From positions 143,246,734 to 143,310,733 of the forward strand of contig CM057462.1 in the NCBI GenBank assembly GCA_030035585.1: a DNA stretch of 64,000 bases. The letters are read 5' to 3'. Origin of the DNA: Dugong dugon. Its lineage: Eukaryota; Chordata; Mammalia; Sirenia; Dugongidae. Below are positions 35,911 to 48,432 of the stretch, piece by piece (position 1 is the stretch's first letter; each line of letters begins with the position of its first letter). Below the pieces are notes generated by a model. The model was given only the letters and a program-made list of their open reading frames with translations. It was not told the origin of the DNA and did no database searches. Position numbers and translations under genes: made by a program.

Positions 35911-36108
35911 GGAGCTCAGGTGGCACAATGGTTAAGCACTCAGCTGTTAACCGAAAGATCAGAACCCACCACCAGCAGGTGTGCAGGAGAGAAGACATGG
36001 CGATCGGCTCCCATAAAGATTACAGCCTAAGAAACTCTATGGGGCAGTTATACTCTGTCATATAGGGTCTCTATGAGTTGGAATCAGCTAGATGCCCCAC
36101 AATAACAG
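35911..36108 (+). mobile_element. AfroSINE, plus strand (long form)
   Basis: 'ggagctcaggtggcacaatg' starts it, with A-box-like 'tggttaagcactcagc' and B-box region 'gatcagaacccacca'. It ends 'tatgagttggaatcagctag' and a short (caa)-like tail. Confidence 0.88.
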
Positions 36109-36440
36109 TATTTGTTAAATGAATAAAGCTTATCTTCAACTGTAACCACATTCTCTGTTTCTTAGTATCACAATGGAGAATGGAAGAAGAAACCCTGTCA
36201 AAGGCCAGCTCCTCCTCTTCGCACTGGATCTGATCTTGTTTGGTTTATAAGGACTTAACTCCTGCCGGCGTTCCCTCTTTCTGCTATCCTCAATCCCCAT
36301 CCCATCATCTTGGTTATTCTGATTAGTATAAAACATTCTTTATGTCTCTCTAATAAAAATATGTCTCCTTATGACATATCCTTTCCATCTACCCATTCAC
36401 TTATCTTCTTTTAACAACAAAATTAATAAAAAGAAATTGG

Positions 36441-36990
36441 TTGCAGCAAATTGTATTTCCAAAGATGACCACAGCAACATTTCTGGTTTTACTTGCACCT
36501 CCAGAACCTTAGATGTCCTATCTAGAAATGGGGCTTATTTTCCCTCTCCTTGAATCCTGTGGGACTGTGTTACTGCCACTGTGAATAGGAAGTAAGTAGT
36601 CATGTCATGTGATTTCTGAGACCAGGTGATAAAGGGTAGCGCTTTTTCTCTGTTAGGAAGCTTACCCGTGGAATGCAGCCACCCTGCTGTGAGGAAGCCC
36701 AGGCCATGTGGAGATGCCAAGTATAGGGGTTCTGATCAACATTCCCAAATAAAGTCGACCTTCAGCCACCTTCAACCTCCAGACATGTGAATGAGCAAAA
36801 TTTAAGGTAATTCCAGCCCCAAGCCTTTGACTTTTCCAGTTTAAACTCTCAGATATTGTGGAGGAGAAACAAGCTGCCATCTTTGTGCTCTGTTCAAATT
36901 CCTGACCCACAGAGTGCCTGAACATAATAGATTATTGTTTTTATGCCACTGAGTTGTGGGGTACATTGTTACATGATCATAACTGAGGCA
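36441..36990 (+). mobile_element. Solo LTR, MLT1-type MaLR
   Basis: 'gcagcaaattgtatttccaa' starts the LTR. The 3' end has 'aattcctgacccacagagtg', 'catgccactgagttgtgggg'-type text and 'acatgatcataactgaggca', the conserved MLT1 end. The minus frames of 61 and 87 residues inside are artefacts. Confidence 0.6.
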
Positions 36991-38203
36991 CTTGCTTGCT
37001 CACTACCTATTTTTCTCACCTCTGTTTTTCATTCATCCCACTTGACTGCCTTTTAACCTTGCTACTACCTTGAATTTACTTTTGTTAAGGCAAAGTGTAC
37101 TCTTTGCTTGTTTAGTTGGCTTGTTTTCCTCCTTCAAGTTATTTATATGAAATTCTTTCAATAAATATTTGTCAATCCTTAGCTATCAATCTCTAGTGAA
37201 GAGTAAAATGGTAAAAGGGTGAATAGAAGATAGCATGTGTGGACTGGGGCTTCTTGAGAGTAGGGTAACTTTACATGGGGACTCATCAGTTTCCATTAGG
37301 AAATGCCAAATTGACAGAGATTTTAAAAGTATAAGAAGATAAGATTGAAGAAGTTATTCACAAGTTATAAAATATAACTAATAGGATTTCTAGGACAATA
37401 TAATGAAAATGAATAATAAATAAAAATAAATGAAGGAATAATAAATGAATAAAATTTCCTAAAGGTGAAGCAACCTTCTTCATTTTACTTGTGACATGCA
37501 GATTTACCTACTACTATTTCCCCAAACTATCTGACTCATACACAAACAGAAAAAGTAAAAATCACTGTTAATTCTCTTCTTCCTACTCTTTTCTTTTTTT
37601 TTGAAAAAAGGGTGGCTTAATTATTTTTTAATAATCAGGATGTATTACTCTTATAAGTTAAAATAAAAATTCAAAAAAATGTGGTTATTAAAAAGGTGTA
37701 TTATAAATGTCAATATATAATTCCCTTTCTTTACAGCACTGTCATTTCAGATTCTTACTTATTGCTGTGAATCTAAAGAAATTAGAATATGGCTAATCAT
37801 CCTTCCCTATAGGGATTCATAGCATTTGATATATTTATTATTGGCACTGACAAGAAAATTAATTTTAGCTTCCAAAAAGTAGGACATTGTCTATTTACAA
37901 TTTATTAACATGCCGTAACTTAGATTTTTAAAATTTTTTCTGCTTTAAAACAAATGATGATGGATTTAAATAACTTCTTTCTTTGACTATACCTTTTATA
38001 TTGTAATGTCACTCAACACTTTGAATGGGATGTTAGGAATTATATAGTTTTTGCTAGTGGCAGATATCTGCTTTGTCATTACTTTTACCTACATAGTTTG
38101 GTATATTTCCAAGGTTCTAAATTAAATAATTTCATAATTAAGTGCAATGAAAGCATCTTCTCTCTTTCTGAAATATAAATCATTTCAGAATTTTGGAACA
38201 CTC
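36991..38203. other. No gene recognised; AT-rich
   Basis: Plain AT-rich sequence with a T/A-rich step at 37,590-37,690. I see no reading frame or repeat that I can defend. Confidence 0.45.
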
Positions 38204-38719
38204 TGTTATGGATTGAATTATGTTCCCCAAAAATGTGTGCCAACTTGGCTAGTCCATGATTCCCAGTATTGTGTGATTGTCCACCCTTTTGTCATCTGAT
38301 GTGATTTTCCTATGTGTTGTAAATCCTACTTCTATGATGTTAACGAGGCAGAATTAGAGGCAGTTATGTTAATGAGGCAGGACTCAATCGGCAAGATTAG
38401 ATCATGTCTGAAGCCAATCTCTTTTGAGATACAAAAGCAAAAAGCTAGCAGAGAGACATGGGGACCTCATACCACCAAGAAAAAAGAGACAGGAGAATAG
38501 TGCATCCTTTGGACCCCGGGTCCCTGTGTTGAGAAGCTTCTCAACCAGCGAAGATTGATGACAAGGACCTTCCCCCAGAGCTGACAGAAAGAGAAAGTCT
38601 TCCCCTGGAGTTGGCACCCTGAATTCGGACTTCTAGAGACTGTGAGAGAATAAATTTCTCTTTGTTAAAGCCATCCACTTGTGGTATTTCTGTTATAGCA
38701 GCACTAGATAACTAAAACA
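38204..38719 (+). mobile_element. Solo LTR, MaLR-type
   Basis: 'tgttatggattgaattatgt' starts and 'gcagcactagataactaaaa' ends this LTR. It shares 'atgttaatgaggcag' with the LTR at 11,603. A near-duplicate 'gttaacgaggcagaattaga' / 'gttaatgaggcaggactcaa' pair lies at 38,339 and 38,368. An AATAAA lies near 38,649. Confidence 0.6.
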
Positions 38720-38787
38720 CAAACTAATACTGGTCATTATCAGTAACAGCACTAGTGACAAATTTGTGATTTTAAGTATCACTACCT

Positions 38788-38835
38788 GGGGTCTCCATGA
38801 GTCAAAATCAATTTGAAGGCAAGTACAGCAACATT
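38788..38835 (+). mobile_element. AfroSINE 3' fragment
   Basis: 'ggggtctccatgagtcaaaa' and 'tcaatttgaaggcaa' match the final 40 bp of an AfroSINE. The rest is missing or too diverged. Confidence 0.5.
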
Positions 38836-39872
38836 TGTATACAACTACCTTTTTTTTTTCAGATCCTTTTTGTTAGTAACTACATATCAACAATTCTTTG
38901 ACCTTTCCAGGACCTTCAATACATTGACCTTAATCATTTTTTTTTAATTCTATCCCCTCATCCCCCTTTTTCTCTTACTCCATTTTGTGTTCCATCACTA
39001 TTATCATTTTCTTGCATACTTTGATCTCTCTAGCCTCATTATTCCTCCATCAAACACACAAGGCAAATACCTTGTACTGGTTAATTCTAACTCTCTGCCA
39101 ACTTCATGTCTACATATGAAAAGCAGCTCAATATAGATGGAAACATGTGCACACATACATGCAAACACGAAGATGGGAGCTAATCTCACTTTATACTTTG
39201 ACCACATATCTCAAGTAGGTCCTCAGAAATGTCCAGCAATCCCACTCCATTCACAAGACAATTCACCATCAAACACTCACAGTTAACTTTCTTATACTTT
39301 TTTCATTTCTACTCAAACTCTAGTATCCCCTCTCCTCATTATAAACTTATGATTTTTCTTCTTATTTCACTGCAAGTAAAAACAATCAGAGGAGAAGGTT
39401 CTTGTCTTTGCACTACTAGATATGACAACTGTATATTTGTAGTCTTCCTCTGCCCTTCTACTAGCAGGAATAATTGTCCCATCTCCCTTCAAAAGTCAAG
39501 TCTTACAATTGTGTATTAAATTTCTTCACCTGCAATCACACCCTCACTCTCCTGTTGCTCCTCTCTACTTGACTGTGCTCATATAAACAATGAAATGTAC
39601 ACAAATAGTCTTTCTTGAAAACAAAAAACAAACACCTCTTTCACCTTATATCATCCTCCAGCTACTGAAATCTTTCTTTTAGATCATTACTGCCAAAATA
39701 TTTTGAGTTCACTTTCCAAGGTAAAATAGCTTGCTATTATAAAGTAGTTGGAGTAATTAGTTAATTGTAAAATAATTGGAATAAAATAGACTACTTTTTT
39801 TCCACTTCTTTATCTCCTATTGTCTCTTGAACACACCACACTTTCACAAAATGACGCTCATCAAGGTAACTC
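38836..39872. other. No gene recognised; possibly an old LINE fragment
   Basis: C- and T-rich text at 39,780-39,870 ('acttctttatctcctattgt', 'acgctcatcaaggtaactct') resembles ancient interspersed repeats, but I cannot name the family. The plus frame at 39,229-39,519 (96 residues) has no domain. Confidence 0.35.
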
Positions 39873-40306
39873 TATTAGTTTTTTTTAGGGCTGCCTCAGC
39901 AAAATACCAGAATGTGGATGACTAAAAAGAACAAAAATTTATTGTCTCAAATTTCTGGAGGATAGGAGTGCAAATTCAGGGAGTTGTTAGGGCCATGGTC
40001 TCTCTCTGTCTGCTCTAGAGGAGGATCCTCCCTTGTCTCTTCCATTTTCTGGCAGCCCCGGTGGTTCTTAAGTATTTGTTGGCTTGCAGACTCATCTTCC
40101 AGTGGCCACCATTCCTCTGTGTGTCTGTTCTTTTATAAAGATAGCACTTAGGTGGGATTAATAACTTCTCTACTCCTGTATGATCTAATATGTATTAATT
40201 TAATGACTATCTTCAAAGACCTTATTTCCAAACAAGTTCATTTTCACAGGTATTTTGAGTTAGAACTTCAATCTATGTTTTAAGGAGACATAATTCAATC
40301 TGTAAT
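39873..40306 (-). mobile_element. MaLR-type LTR, minus strand
   Basis: 'ttagggctgcctcagcaaaa' followed by 'acaaaaatttattgtctcaa', 'ttctggaggataggagtgca' and 'caaagaccttatttccaaac' is the reverse complement of the LTR family seen at 2,261-2,683. Confidence 0.55.
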
Positions 40307-40430
40307 CATTATCAGTAATGACTATGCTTTTCCTGTGGTTAATTGCCAGTGTTCAGATAAGATGAGCAGTGGCTTTTGAAGAACTGATCATCTTCTCCTT
40401 CCAGACACACTTCTTTTACTTGAATTCTAA

Positions 40431-40558
40431 GACACTCAACTGCTAACCAAAATGTCGGCAGTTCAAATCCACCAGCCACTCCTTGGAAACGCTATGAGTC
40501 AGTTCTACTCTGTCCTAGGGTGTTACTATGGGTCAAAACTGAATCGAGAGCAACAGGT
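40431..40558 (+). mobile_element. AfroSINE, 5'-truncated
   Basis: 'ctgctaaccaaaatgtcggc' with a well-preserved B-box region 'gcagttcaaatccacca', then 'ttctactctgtcctagggtg' and 'gaatcgagagcaacaggt'. The first about 30 bp are absent or diverged. Confidence 0.8.
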
Positions 40559-40770
40559 GTATACTCTCTAAGAATTCTCCTTTTTCATATATCTAACAAC
40601 TCTAGTTTTGATTTTAAAAGAAATTGAAGCAAAGACATTTTGCCATTAAATGAAAACATTTAAATTCATTGGTTTCCTTTGCTATTTAGTCTTCTCAAAT
40701 TTTTAAAACCACTTACTAGATTATATATTTAGTTTAATCTTCTGCATAAGACTTTTCAGGAATGCAAAAT

Positions 40771-41317
40771 TTGTTGTTAGGTGCTGTTAAGTCAGTTCCA
40801 ACTCATAGTGACCCTATGTACAACAGAATGAAACACTGCCCAGTCCTGTGCCATCCTCACAATCATTGCTACGTTTGAGCCCATTGTTTCAGCCACTGTG
40901 TCAATCCATCTCACTGAGATCTTCCTATTTTTCACTGACCTACTTTACCAACCATGATGTCCTTCTCCAGGGACTGGTCTCTCTTTATAACATGTCCAAA
41001 GTAAGTGAAACGAAGTCTCACCTCCTTCATTTCTAACAAACATTCTGACTGTATTTCTTCCAAGACAAATTTGTTTGTTCTTCTGGCAGTCCATGGTATA
41101 TTCGATATTCTTTGCCAACACCATAATTCAAATGTGTCAGTTCTTCTTTGGTCTTCCTTATTCATTGTCCAGCTTTCACATATATATGAGGTGATTGAAA
41201 AGACAATGGCTTAGGTCCAGTGCACCTTAGTCCTAAACTGACTTTAAGATTTTAAAAAGGTCTTTTGCAGTGGATTTTCCCAATGCAATATGTCATTTGA
41301 TTTCTTTTCTTTTTCTT
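40771..41317 (-). mobile_element. RTE-clade LINE, part 1 (3' end) of a broken copy
   Basis: 'ttgttgttaggtgctgttaa' is the 3' terminus (reversed). The minus frame 40,932-41,165 carries 'MNKEDQRRTDTFELWCWQRI' and 'LRFTYFGHVIKRDQSLEK'. The text stops at 'atgtcatttgatttctt' near 41,315, where foreign sequence begins. Parts 2 and 3 of what appears to be the same copy follow at 42,670 and 51,343. Confidence 0.85.
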
Positions 41318-42118
41318 TTTCTTTTTTTTAAATAATACATCTGCTTCTCACTTATCCACATGGTTAGGTTCCAGAGACCAGGTTGTTAGGCCAAAATCGT
41401 TATGCCATGTCCCATCTTCAGTGCCAGTGTACCCATGGTTGCTCATTACCTATTGGACACCCCTGGTACGTCTTGAGATGCACATGGCATAGCGGGCCCC
41501 TCTTCTCCACCACACCTTCCCTACCACCTTGGGGCCTGTGGGGATTGAGGGTAGTGGTGGTGGTGGTTGCAGATTGCTCACTGTCTCCAGAGCAGCCGGA
41601 CCCCACTATCACCTGGCCACACTCCAGACCACCGTGTGGACCCCCATGACTCTCCTCTCCACCTTCCCACTCTGCTGGCCTCCAGAGACAGGCCTTACAG
41701 GCAGGAGGCTCCCAGGCTTGCAGGAAGGGGAGGCCTGCCACCTGGACCCAGTGGAGGATGTGGAAGTGGCAGAGGGGCCTCTTTGGAAGGAGAGAATTCT
41801 GAGCCCCCACCTGACTCCTGCAGCCCCAACTCCCACCACCTCCCCTTGGCCTGGACACCCCCACCTCCTGAGCACTGCCCACTTGCCTCATGCTCTCTGT
41901 GGGCCTCTCCTGGCTCGTCTGCCCAACACAAGTAATAGGAGCAGCCGGTGTCCTGCAGGCCGTTGCTCCCTCTCACAAGACTTGCTCTCCTCTTCCTCCT
42001 CCTCCACTCTCCTTGGCTCCTCATTAATTAAAAAAATAGTTGGATAGTAGATTTTTTTACTATTGTCTTAAATGTGAAATATTGTATAACAAGATAGTGA
42101 GGAGTAGGTGTAATTTAT
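41318..42118. other. GC-rich orphan block inside an RTE copy
   Basis: After a T/C-rich step (41,305-41,332) comes 'ttctcacttatccacatggt', then about 600 bp of very GC-rich DNA (41,460-42,020) and an AT-rich tail. It matches none of the repeats that I recognise here. Overlapping frames of 172, 157, 122, 109 and 88 residues lie on both strands without domain motifs. A copied 3' UTR, a non-autonomous transposon or an LTR are all possible. Confidence 0.4.
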
Positions 42119-42310
42119 AGTGTTTTTTTTTTGTTGTTGTTGTTGAGAATATACACAGCAAAAATATACTCCAATTCAAGTTTCTACATGTACAATTCAG
42201 TGACGTTGATTACAGTCTTTGAGTTGTGCAACCATTCTACCTTCCTTTTCTGAATTGTTTCTCCTACATTAACATAAACTTACTACCCCCTAATTATTTA
42301 ATAGAACAAC
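42119..42310 (-). mobile_element. L1 3' UTR end, 3' part of a 5'-inverted insertion
   Basis: A poly-T at 42,121-42,132 and (gtt)n are followed by 'gagaatatacacagcaaaaa' and 'acatgtacaattcagtgacg', the reverse complement of an older L1 3' end. At about 42,305 it joins ORF2 sequence in the opposite orientation. Confidence 0.7.
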
Positions 42311-42658
42311 GAAAACACAAACAGCAAAAGACAATATAGATACATGGGACCTCATGAAAACTAAAAACTTTTCTTAATCAAAAGACATTACCCAAAAGGT
42401 GAAAAGACAAGCTACAGACTGGGAGAATATCTTAAGAAACCATATATCTGATAAGAATCTAATAACCAATATATATATAAAACTTTGACACCTTAACAAC
42501 AAAAAGACAAATAACCCAACCAATCATGAAATGGGCAAAAGACTTGACTAAACTTTTCACCTAAGGGGACATTCAAACGTCCACCAAACACATGAAAATA
42601 TGCTCAACATCACTAGCCATCAAAGAGATACAAACTAAAACCATAATGAGGATCTCTG
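42311..42658 (+). mobile_element. L1 ORF2 C-terminal fragment, inverted part
   Basis: Sense ORF2 text: 'gacctcatgaaaactaaaaa', 'acagactgggagaatatctt', 'aacaacaaaaagacaaataa', 'atgaaatgggcaaaagactt' and 'atcactagccatcaaagaga'. It ends at about 42,658, before RTE text. With the minus-strand 3' end to its left it forms a twin-primed structure. Confidence 0.75.
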
Positions 42659-42669
42659 CATAATTATTA

Positions 42670-43653
42670 AAGTGTTTTGTCTTCTCGAGCTGCCGTTTGA
42701 AATCTTCTGTTCAGCTCTTTTACTTCATCACTCCTTTCTTTCCCTTTAGCTTCTGTACATTTAAGAGCAAGTGTCAAAGTCTCTTCTGACATCCATTTGA
42801 GTCATTTCTTCCTTGTCTCTTTAATGAACTCTTGCTTTCTTCATGTATCTTGTCCTTGATGTCATCCCACAACTCTTCTGGTCTTTGGTCATTAATGTTC
42901 AATGTGTCAAATCTGTTCTTGAGATTGTCTCTAAATTTAGGTTGGATATACTCAAAGTTTTACTTTGGCTCTTGTGGACTTGTTTTAATTTTCAACTTCA
43001 ACCTGAACTTGTATATGAGCAATTGGTGGTTTATTCCACAGTCAGCCCCTGGCCTTGTTCTGACTGATAATATTGAGCTTTTCCATCTTCTCTTTCCACA
43101 GATGTAGTTGATTTGATTCCTACATATTCCATCTAGTGGAGTCCAGGTGTATAATCATTAGAGTTGTTGGAAAAAAGGTATTTTCTGATGAATAAATTGT
43201 TAGTCTTGCAGAATTTTATTGTGTGATCTCTGGCATCATTTCTATCACACAGGCCATATTTTCCAACTACTGATCCTTCTTCCTTGTTTTCAACTTGTGC
43301 ATTCTAATCACCAGTAATTACTAGTGCATTTTGATTGCATGTTTAATAAATTTCAGACTGCAGAAGTTGGTCAAAGTTTTCAATTTCTTCATCTTTGGCA
43401 TTAGTGCTTGGAGGGTAAATTTGAATGTTAGTAGTATTAATTAGTCGTCCTTGCAGGTGTATGGATATTATCGTATCACTGACAGTGTTGTACTTCAGAA
43501 CAGATCTTTAAATGTTCTTTTTTGACAATGAATGTAAAGTCATTCCTCTTCAATTTGTCATTCCCAGCATAGTAGACCATATGATTGTCTGAATCAAAAT
43601 GGCCAATACCAGTAGATTTCAGCTCACTCATACCTAGGATCTCTATCTTCAAG
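42670..43653 (-). mobile_element. RTE-clade LINE, part 2 (endonuclease region)
   Basis: 'ttgtcttctcgagctgccgt' to 'caagcattcca' is the reverse complement of the RTE 5' half. It aligns with 28,960-29,589 in the other copy ('gtttattccacagtcagccc', 'cagcatagtagaccatatga'). It breaks at 43,654, where an L1 is inserted, and continues at 51,343. A 91-residue plus frame here is a shadow. Confidence 0.8.
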
Positions 43654-43664
43654 CATTCCATTTA
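43654..43664. repeat. Target-site duplication of the L1 at 43,665, left copy
   Basis: 'cattccattta' at this position recurs at 51,343-51,353. RTE sequence continues outward on both sides, which makes the pair convincing despite being only 11 bp. Confidence 0.8.
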
Positions 43665-44627
43665 TTTATTTTTAGTATTATTATTATTGTACTTTAGATG
43701 AAGGTTTATAGAACCACCCAGATTCTCATTGAACAGTTAGTACATATATTGTTTTATGACATTAGTTAACAACCCCATGACATGCCAGTACTCTCCCTTC
43801 TTGATCTTGGGTTCCCCAGGTTTCCTGTCCCTTCCTGCCTTCTACTCCTTGCCCCTGGGCTGATGTGCCCCTTTAGTCTCATTTTGTACTAGGAATCTGT
43901 CTAATCTTTGGCTAAAAGGTAAACCTCCTGAGTGACTTCATTACTGAGCTAAAAGGGTGTCCAGGGGCCAAACTTTCAGAGTTTCTCCAGTCTCTGTCAT
44001 GCCAGTAAGTCTGGTCTCTCTCTTTTTTTTTTTTTTTTAAGTTAGAATTTTGTTCTATATTTTTCTCCAGCTCTGTCCGGAGCCTCTATTGAGATCCCTG
44101 TCAGAGTAGTCAATGGTGGTAGCCAGGCTCCGTCTAGTTGTACTGGACTCAGTCTGGTGGAGACCATGGTAGTTGTGGTCTATTAGTCCTTTGGAATAAT
44201 CTTTCCCTTGTATCTTCAGTTTTCTTCATTTTCCCTTGCTCCTGAAGGGGTGAGACCAGTGGAATATCTTAGATGGCCACTCACAGGTTTTATGACCTTG
44301 GACACTACTCACAAAAGTAGAAGGTAGAACATTTTCTTTATAAACTATGTTATGCCAATTGAGTTAAATGTTCCCCGAGACCATGGTCCCCACAACCCTC
44401 AGCCCAGCAATTCAGTCCCTAAGGGAATTTGGATTTGTCTATGGAGCTTCCATGTCTTTACCCTGAACAAGTCGTACTGGCTTCCCCAGTATTTTGTACT
44501 GTCTTACCCTTCACCAAAGTTACCAGATATCTATTGCCTGTTTAGTGTTTTTCCACTCCCACTCCTCCCCTTCCTCATAACCATCAAAGTTTGCTTCTTT
44601 TTGTGTGTAAACCTTTTCATGAGTTTT

Positions 44628-47600
44628 TATAGTAGTGGTCTCATACAATATTTATCCTTTTGTGGTTGACATTTCATTCAATATAATGCTCTCCAGATTC
44701 ATTCATATAGTGAGATGCTTCACAGATTCATCATTGTACTTTATTGTTGCATAGTATTCCATTGTGTATATGTACCATAGTTTGTTTATCCATTCATCTA
44801 TTGTTGGGCATCTAGGTTGTTTCCATCTTTTTGCTATTGTGAACAATGCTGCAATGAACATAGGTATTCATATGTCTATTCATATGATGGCTTTTATTTC
44901 TCTAGGATATATTCCTAGGAGTGGGATTGCTGGATCATATGGTATTTCTATTTCTAGCTTTCTAAGGAAGCAACATATTGTCTTCCAAAATAGTTGTAGC
45001 ATTTTGCATTCCCACTAGTAGTGCATAAGAGTTCCAATATCCCAGCCTCTCCAATATTTCTTATTTTCTGTTTTTTTGATTCCTGCTAGTAATGCCGGGG
45101 TGAGATGGTATCTCATTGTGGTTTTGATTTGCATTTCTGTAATGGCTAGTGATTGTGAGCATTTCCACATGTGTCTGTTGGCCGCTTGAATGTCTTCTTT
45201 GGTGAAGTGTCTGTTCATTTCCTTTGCCCATTTTTTAAAATGATTATTTGTCTTTTTGTTGTAGAGGTGTTGGATTTTCCAGTAGATTTTAGAGATTAGA
45301 ACTTTGTTGGCTTTGTAATAGCCAAAATTTTTTTCCCAGTATGTAGGTTCTCTTTTTACTCTTTTGGTGAAATCTTTTGATGAGCATTAGTGTTTAATAT
45401 TTAGAAGATCACAGTTATCTACCTTATCTTCTGGAGTTCGTATGTTGTTAGTGTTGGTTTGTATCCTGTTAATGCCGTGTATTAGGGCCTGTAGCATTGG
45501 TCCTATTTTTTTCTTCTATGAACTTTATAGCTTTTGGCTTTATATTTAGGTTTTTGATCCATTTTGAATTAGTTTTTATGTGTGGTGTGAGGTATGAGTC
45601 CGTTTTCAATTTTTTGCAGTTAGACATCCAATTTTGCCATCACCATTTGTTAAAAAAACCATCTTTTCCCCATTTGATGGACTTTGGGCCCTTGTAGAAG
45701 ATCAAGTAACCTTAGCTGGGAGGATTTACATCTAGGTTCTCGATTCTTTCCATTGGTAAGTATATCTATCGTTGTACCAATACCAAGCTGTTTTGACTAC
45801 CGTAGCTGTATAGTAGGTTCTGAGGTCAGGTAGGGCGAGTCCTCCTACTTTATTCTTCTTCTTCAATAGTGCTTTACTTATCTGGGGCTTCTTCCCTTTC
45901 CATATAAAGTTAATGATTGTTTCTTCCATCTCTTTAAATAATGTTGTTGGTTTTTGGATTGGGATTGCATTGTATTTGTAGGTTGCTTTGGGTAGAATTG
46001 TCATTTTCACAATGTTGAGTCTACCTATCCATGAGCATAGTATGTTTTCCCATTTATGTCGATCTCTTTTGGTTTCTTCCAGTAATGTTTTGTAGTTTCC
46101 TTTGTGTAGGTATTTTACATCCCTGGTTAGATTTATTCTTAGGTATTTTATTTGTTTAGGGGCTATTATAAATGTTATTTTTTCCCTATTTTTATCATTT
46201 TCTTTATTGGTGTAGAGGAATCCAACTGATTTTTGTATGTTTATCTTGTATCCTGCTAGTCTGCTGAATCTTTCTATTAGTTCCAGTAGTTTTCTTGTGG
46301 AGTCTTTTGGGTTTTCTATATATAGTATCATATCATCTGCAAATAGGGACAATTTTACTTCTTAATTACCAGTTTGGATGTCCTTTAATTCTTTTTCATG
46401 CCTTACTGCTCTAGCTAGGACTTCCCGTGCAATATTAAATAGTTGTAGTGACAAAGTACATCCTTGTCTTGTTCCTGTTCTCAAGGGGAATGTTTTCAGC
46501 TTCTCTCCATTAAGAGTGATATTGGCTATTGGTTTTATATAGATGCCCTTTATTATGTTGTGGAATTTCCCTTCTATACCTATTTTATTGAGAGTTTTTA
46601 TCAAGAATAGGTGTTGGACTTTGTTGCATGCCTTTTCTGTGTCGATCGAGAGAATCATATGATTCTTTTGTGTGTGTGTGTGTGTGTGTGTGGTGGATTA
46701 CCTTGGTTGATTTTCTAATATTGAACCATCCTTGCATACCTGGTATGAATCCTACTTGGTTGTGGTGTATTTTTTTTTTTTTTATATGATGCTGAATTCT
46801 ATTGGCTAGAATTTTGTTGAGAATTTTTGCATCTGTTTGCATGAGAAATAATGGTCTATAATTCTTTTTCTGTGATGTCTTTGCCTGGTTTTTGTATCAG
46901 GGTAATGCTGGCTTCATAGAATGAATTTGGAAGTATCCTTTCCTTCTTTATATTCTGAAATAGTTTGAGTAGTATTGGTATAAGCTTTTTCTGAATATTA
47001 GGTAGAATTCTCCAGTGAAGTCAATTGGGCCAGGGCTTTTTTTGCTGTTGGGGAGTTTTTTTTAATACCTTTTCAGTCTCTTCTCTTTTTATGGGTCTGT
47101 TCAGATTTTCAACATCAATTTGTGATAGTTTGGGTAGGTAGTGTGTTTCTAGAAATTTGTCCATTTCCTCTAGATTTTCAAATTTGTTAGAGCATAGTTT
47201 TTCATAATACTGTGTTATGATCTTTTTTTATTTCAATTAGGTCTGTCATAATGTCCCCCATTTCATTTCTTTTTGGGTTAGTTGCATCTTCTCCTGTTTT
47301 TCTTTTGTCAGTTTGGCTAGCAGCTTGTCAATTTTGTTGATCCTTTCAAAGAACCAACTTTTGGCTTTGTTGATTCTTTCGATTGTTTTTCTATTCCTAT
47401 TTCATTTATTTCTGCTCTGATCTTTATTATTTCCTTTCTTCTGTTGACTGTAGGCTTCGTTTGGTGTTCTCTTTATATGTGTTCGGGTAATGCAATTAAT
47501 GTTTTGATTTTGTCCTTTTCTCATTTTTTGATGTTTGCATCTATTTCTATAAACTGACCTCTGAGGACTGCCTTTGCTGTGTCCCAAAGAGTTTGGTATA

Positions 47601-48432
47601 ATGTGTTTTCATTCTCATTTGATTCTAGGAATTTTTTGATTCTATCTTTGATTTCTTCTATTACCCAGTGGTTTTTAGGCAGGGTGTTATTTAGTTTCCA
47701 TGTAATTTTTTTTCCTTGGTCTTCCTGTTATTAATATCTACTTTGATTGTGTTGTGATCAGAGAAGATACTTTGTAGTATCTCAGTGTTTTGGATTTTGT
47801 TGAGGATTGCTTTGTGGCCTAAGATGTGGTCCATTCTGGAGAACATTTCATGTGCATTGGAAAAAAAATGTATATTTTGCAGCTGTTGGGTGGAGTGTTC
47901 TATATATGTCTATGAGTTCAAGTTGGCTGATTGTGGTCTTTAGATCTTCTTTATCTTTGTTGAGTTTCTTTCTAGATGTTCTGTCCTTTACTGTGAGTGG
48001 TGTGTTGAAGTCTCCCACTGTTATAGTGGAACTGTCAATTTCTCTTTTTCAGTGCTGTTAGAGTTTGTTTTATGTAACGTGGAGGCCTGTCATTGGGTGC
48101 ATAGATATTTACTATGGTTATGTCTTCCTGCTGGATCATCCATTTAATCGTGATGTATTGCCCTTCTTTGTCTTCTGTGGTGGATTTTGTTTTAAAGTTT
48201 ATTTTATCTGAGATGAGTATTGCCACTCTTGCTCTTTTTTGGTGGCTGTTTGTTTGATATGTTTTTTCAGTCCTTTACTTTTTAATAAATTTGTTTCTAA
48301 TGTGTAACTCTTGTAAACAGTATATTGATGGATACTGATATTTTATCCATTCTGTCACTTTCTGTCTTTTTATAAGTGTATGTAGACCATTTACGTTCAG
48401 TGTAATTATTGATAGGGGCGAATTTGTTGTTG
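44628..48432 (-). pseudogene. L1 ORF2 remnant
   Basis: Endonuclease and reverse-transcriptase gene of the L1, broken by many stops and frameshifts. Visible pieces: EN at 48,035-48,226 ('ITIVNIYAPNDRPPRYIK'), the EN-RT linker at 47,402-47,587, RT at 46,585-46,842 ('[18 protein letters not shown]') and 46,362-46,658, and RT with an intact FADD box at 46,332-46,343 (frame 45,732-46,352). C-terminal text is at 45,015-45,218 ('[18 protein letters not shown]'). The stop is at 44,628-44,630. The ORF2 start position reads ATA rather than ATG. A (tg)n expansion disrupts the RT. It is not functional. Confidence 0.85.

Noticed and set aside
41529..42047. 172-codon frame as a gene
   Set aside because: Frames on both strands are open over the same GC-rich block. 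No domain, no start context and no conservation evidence.
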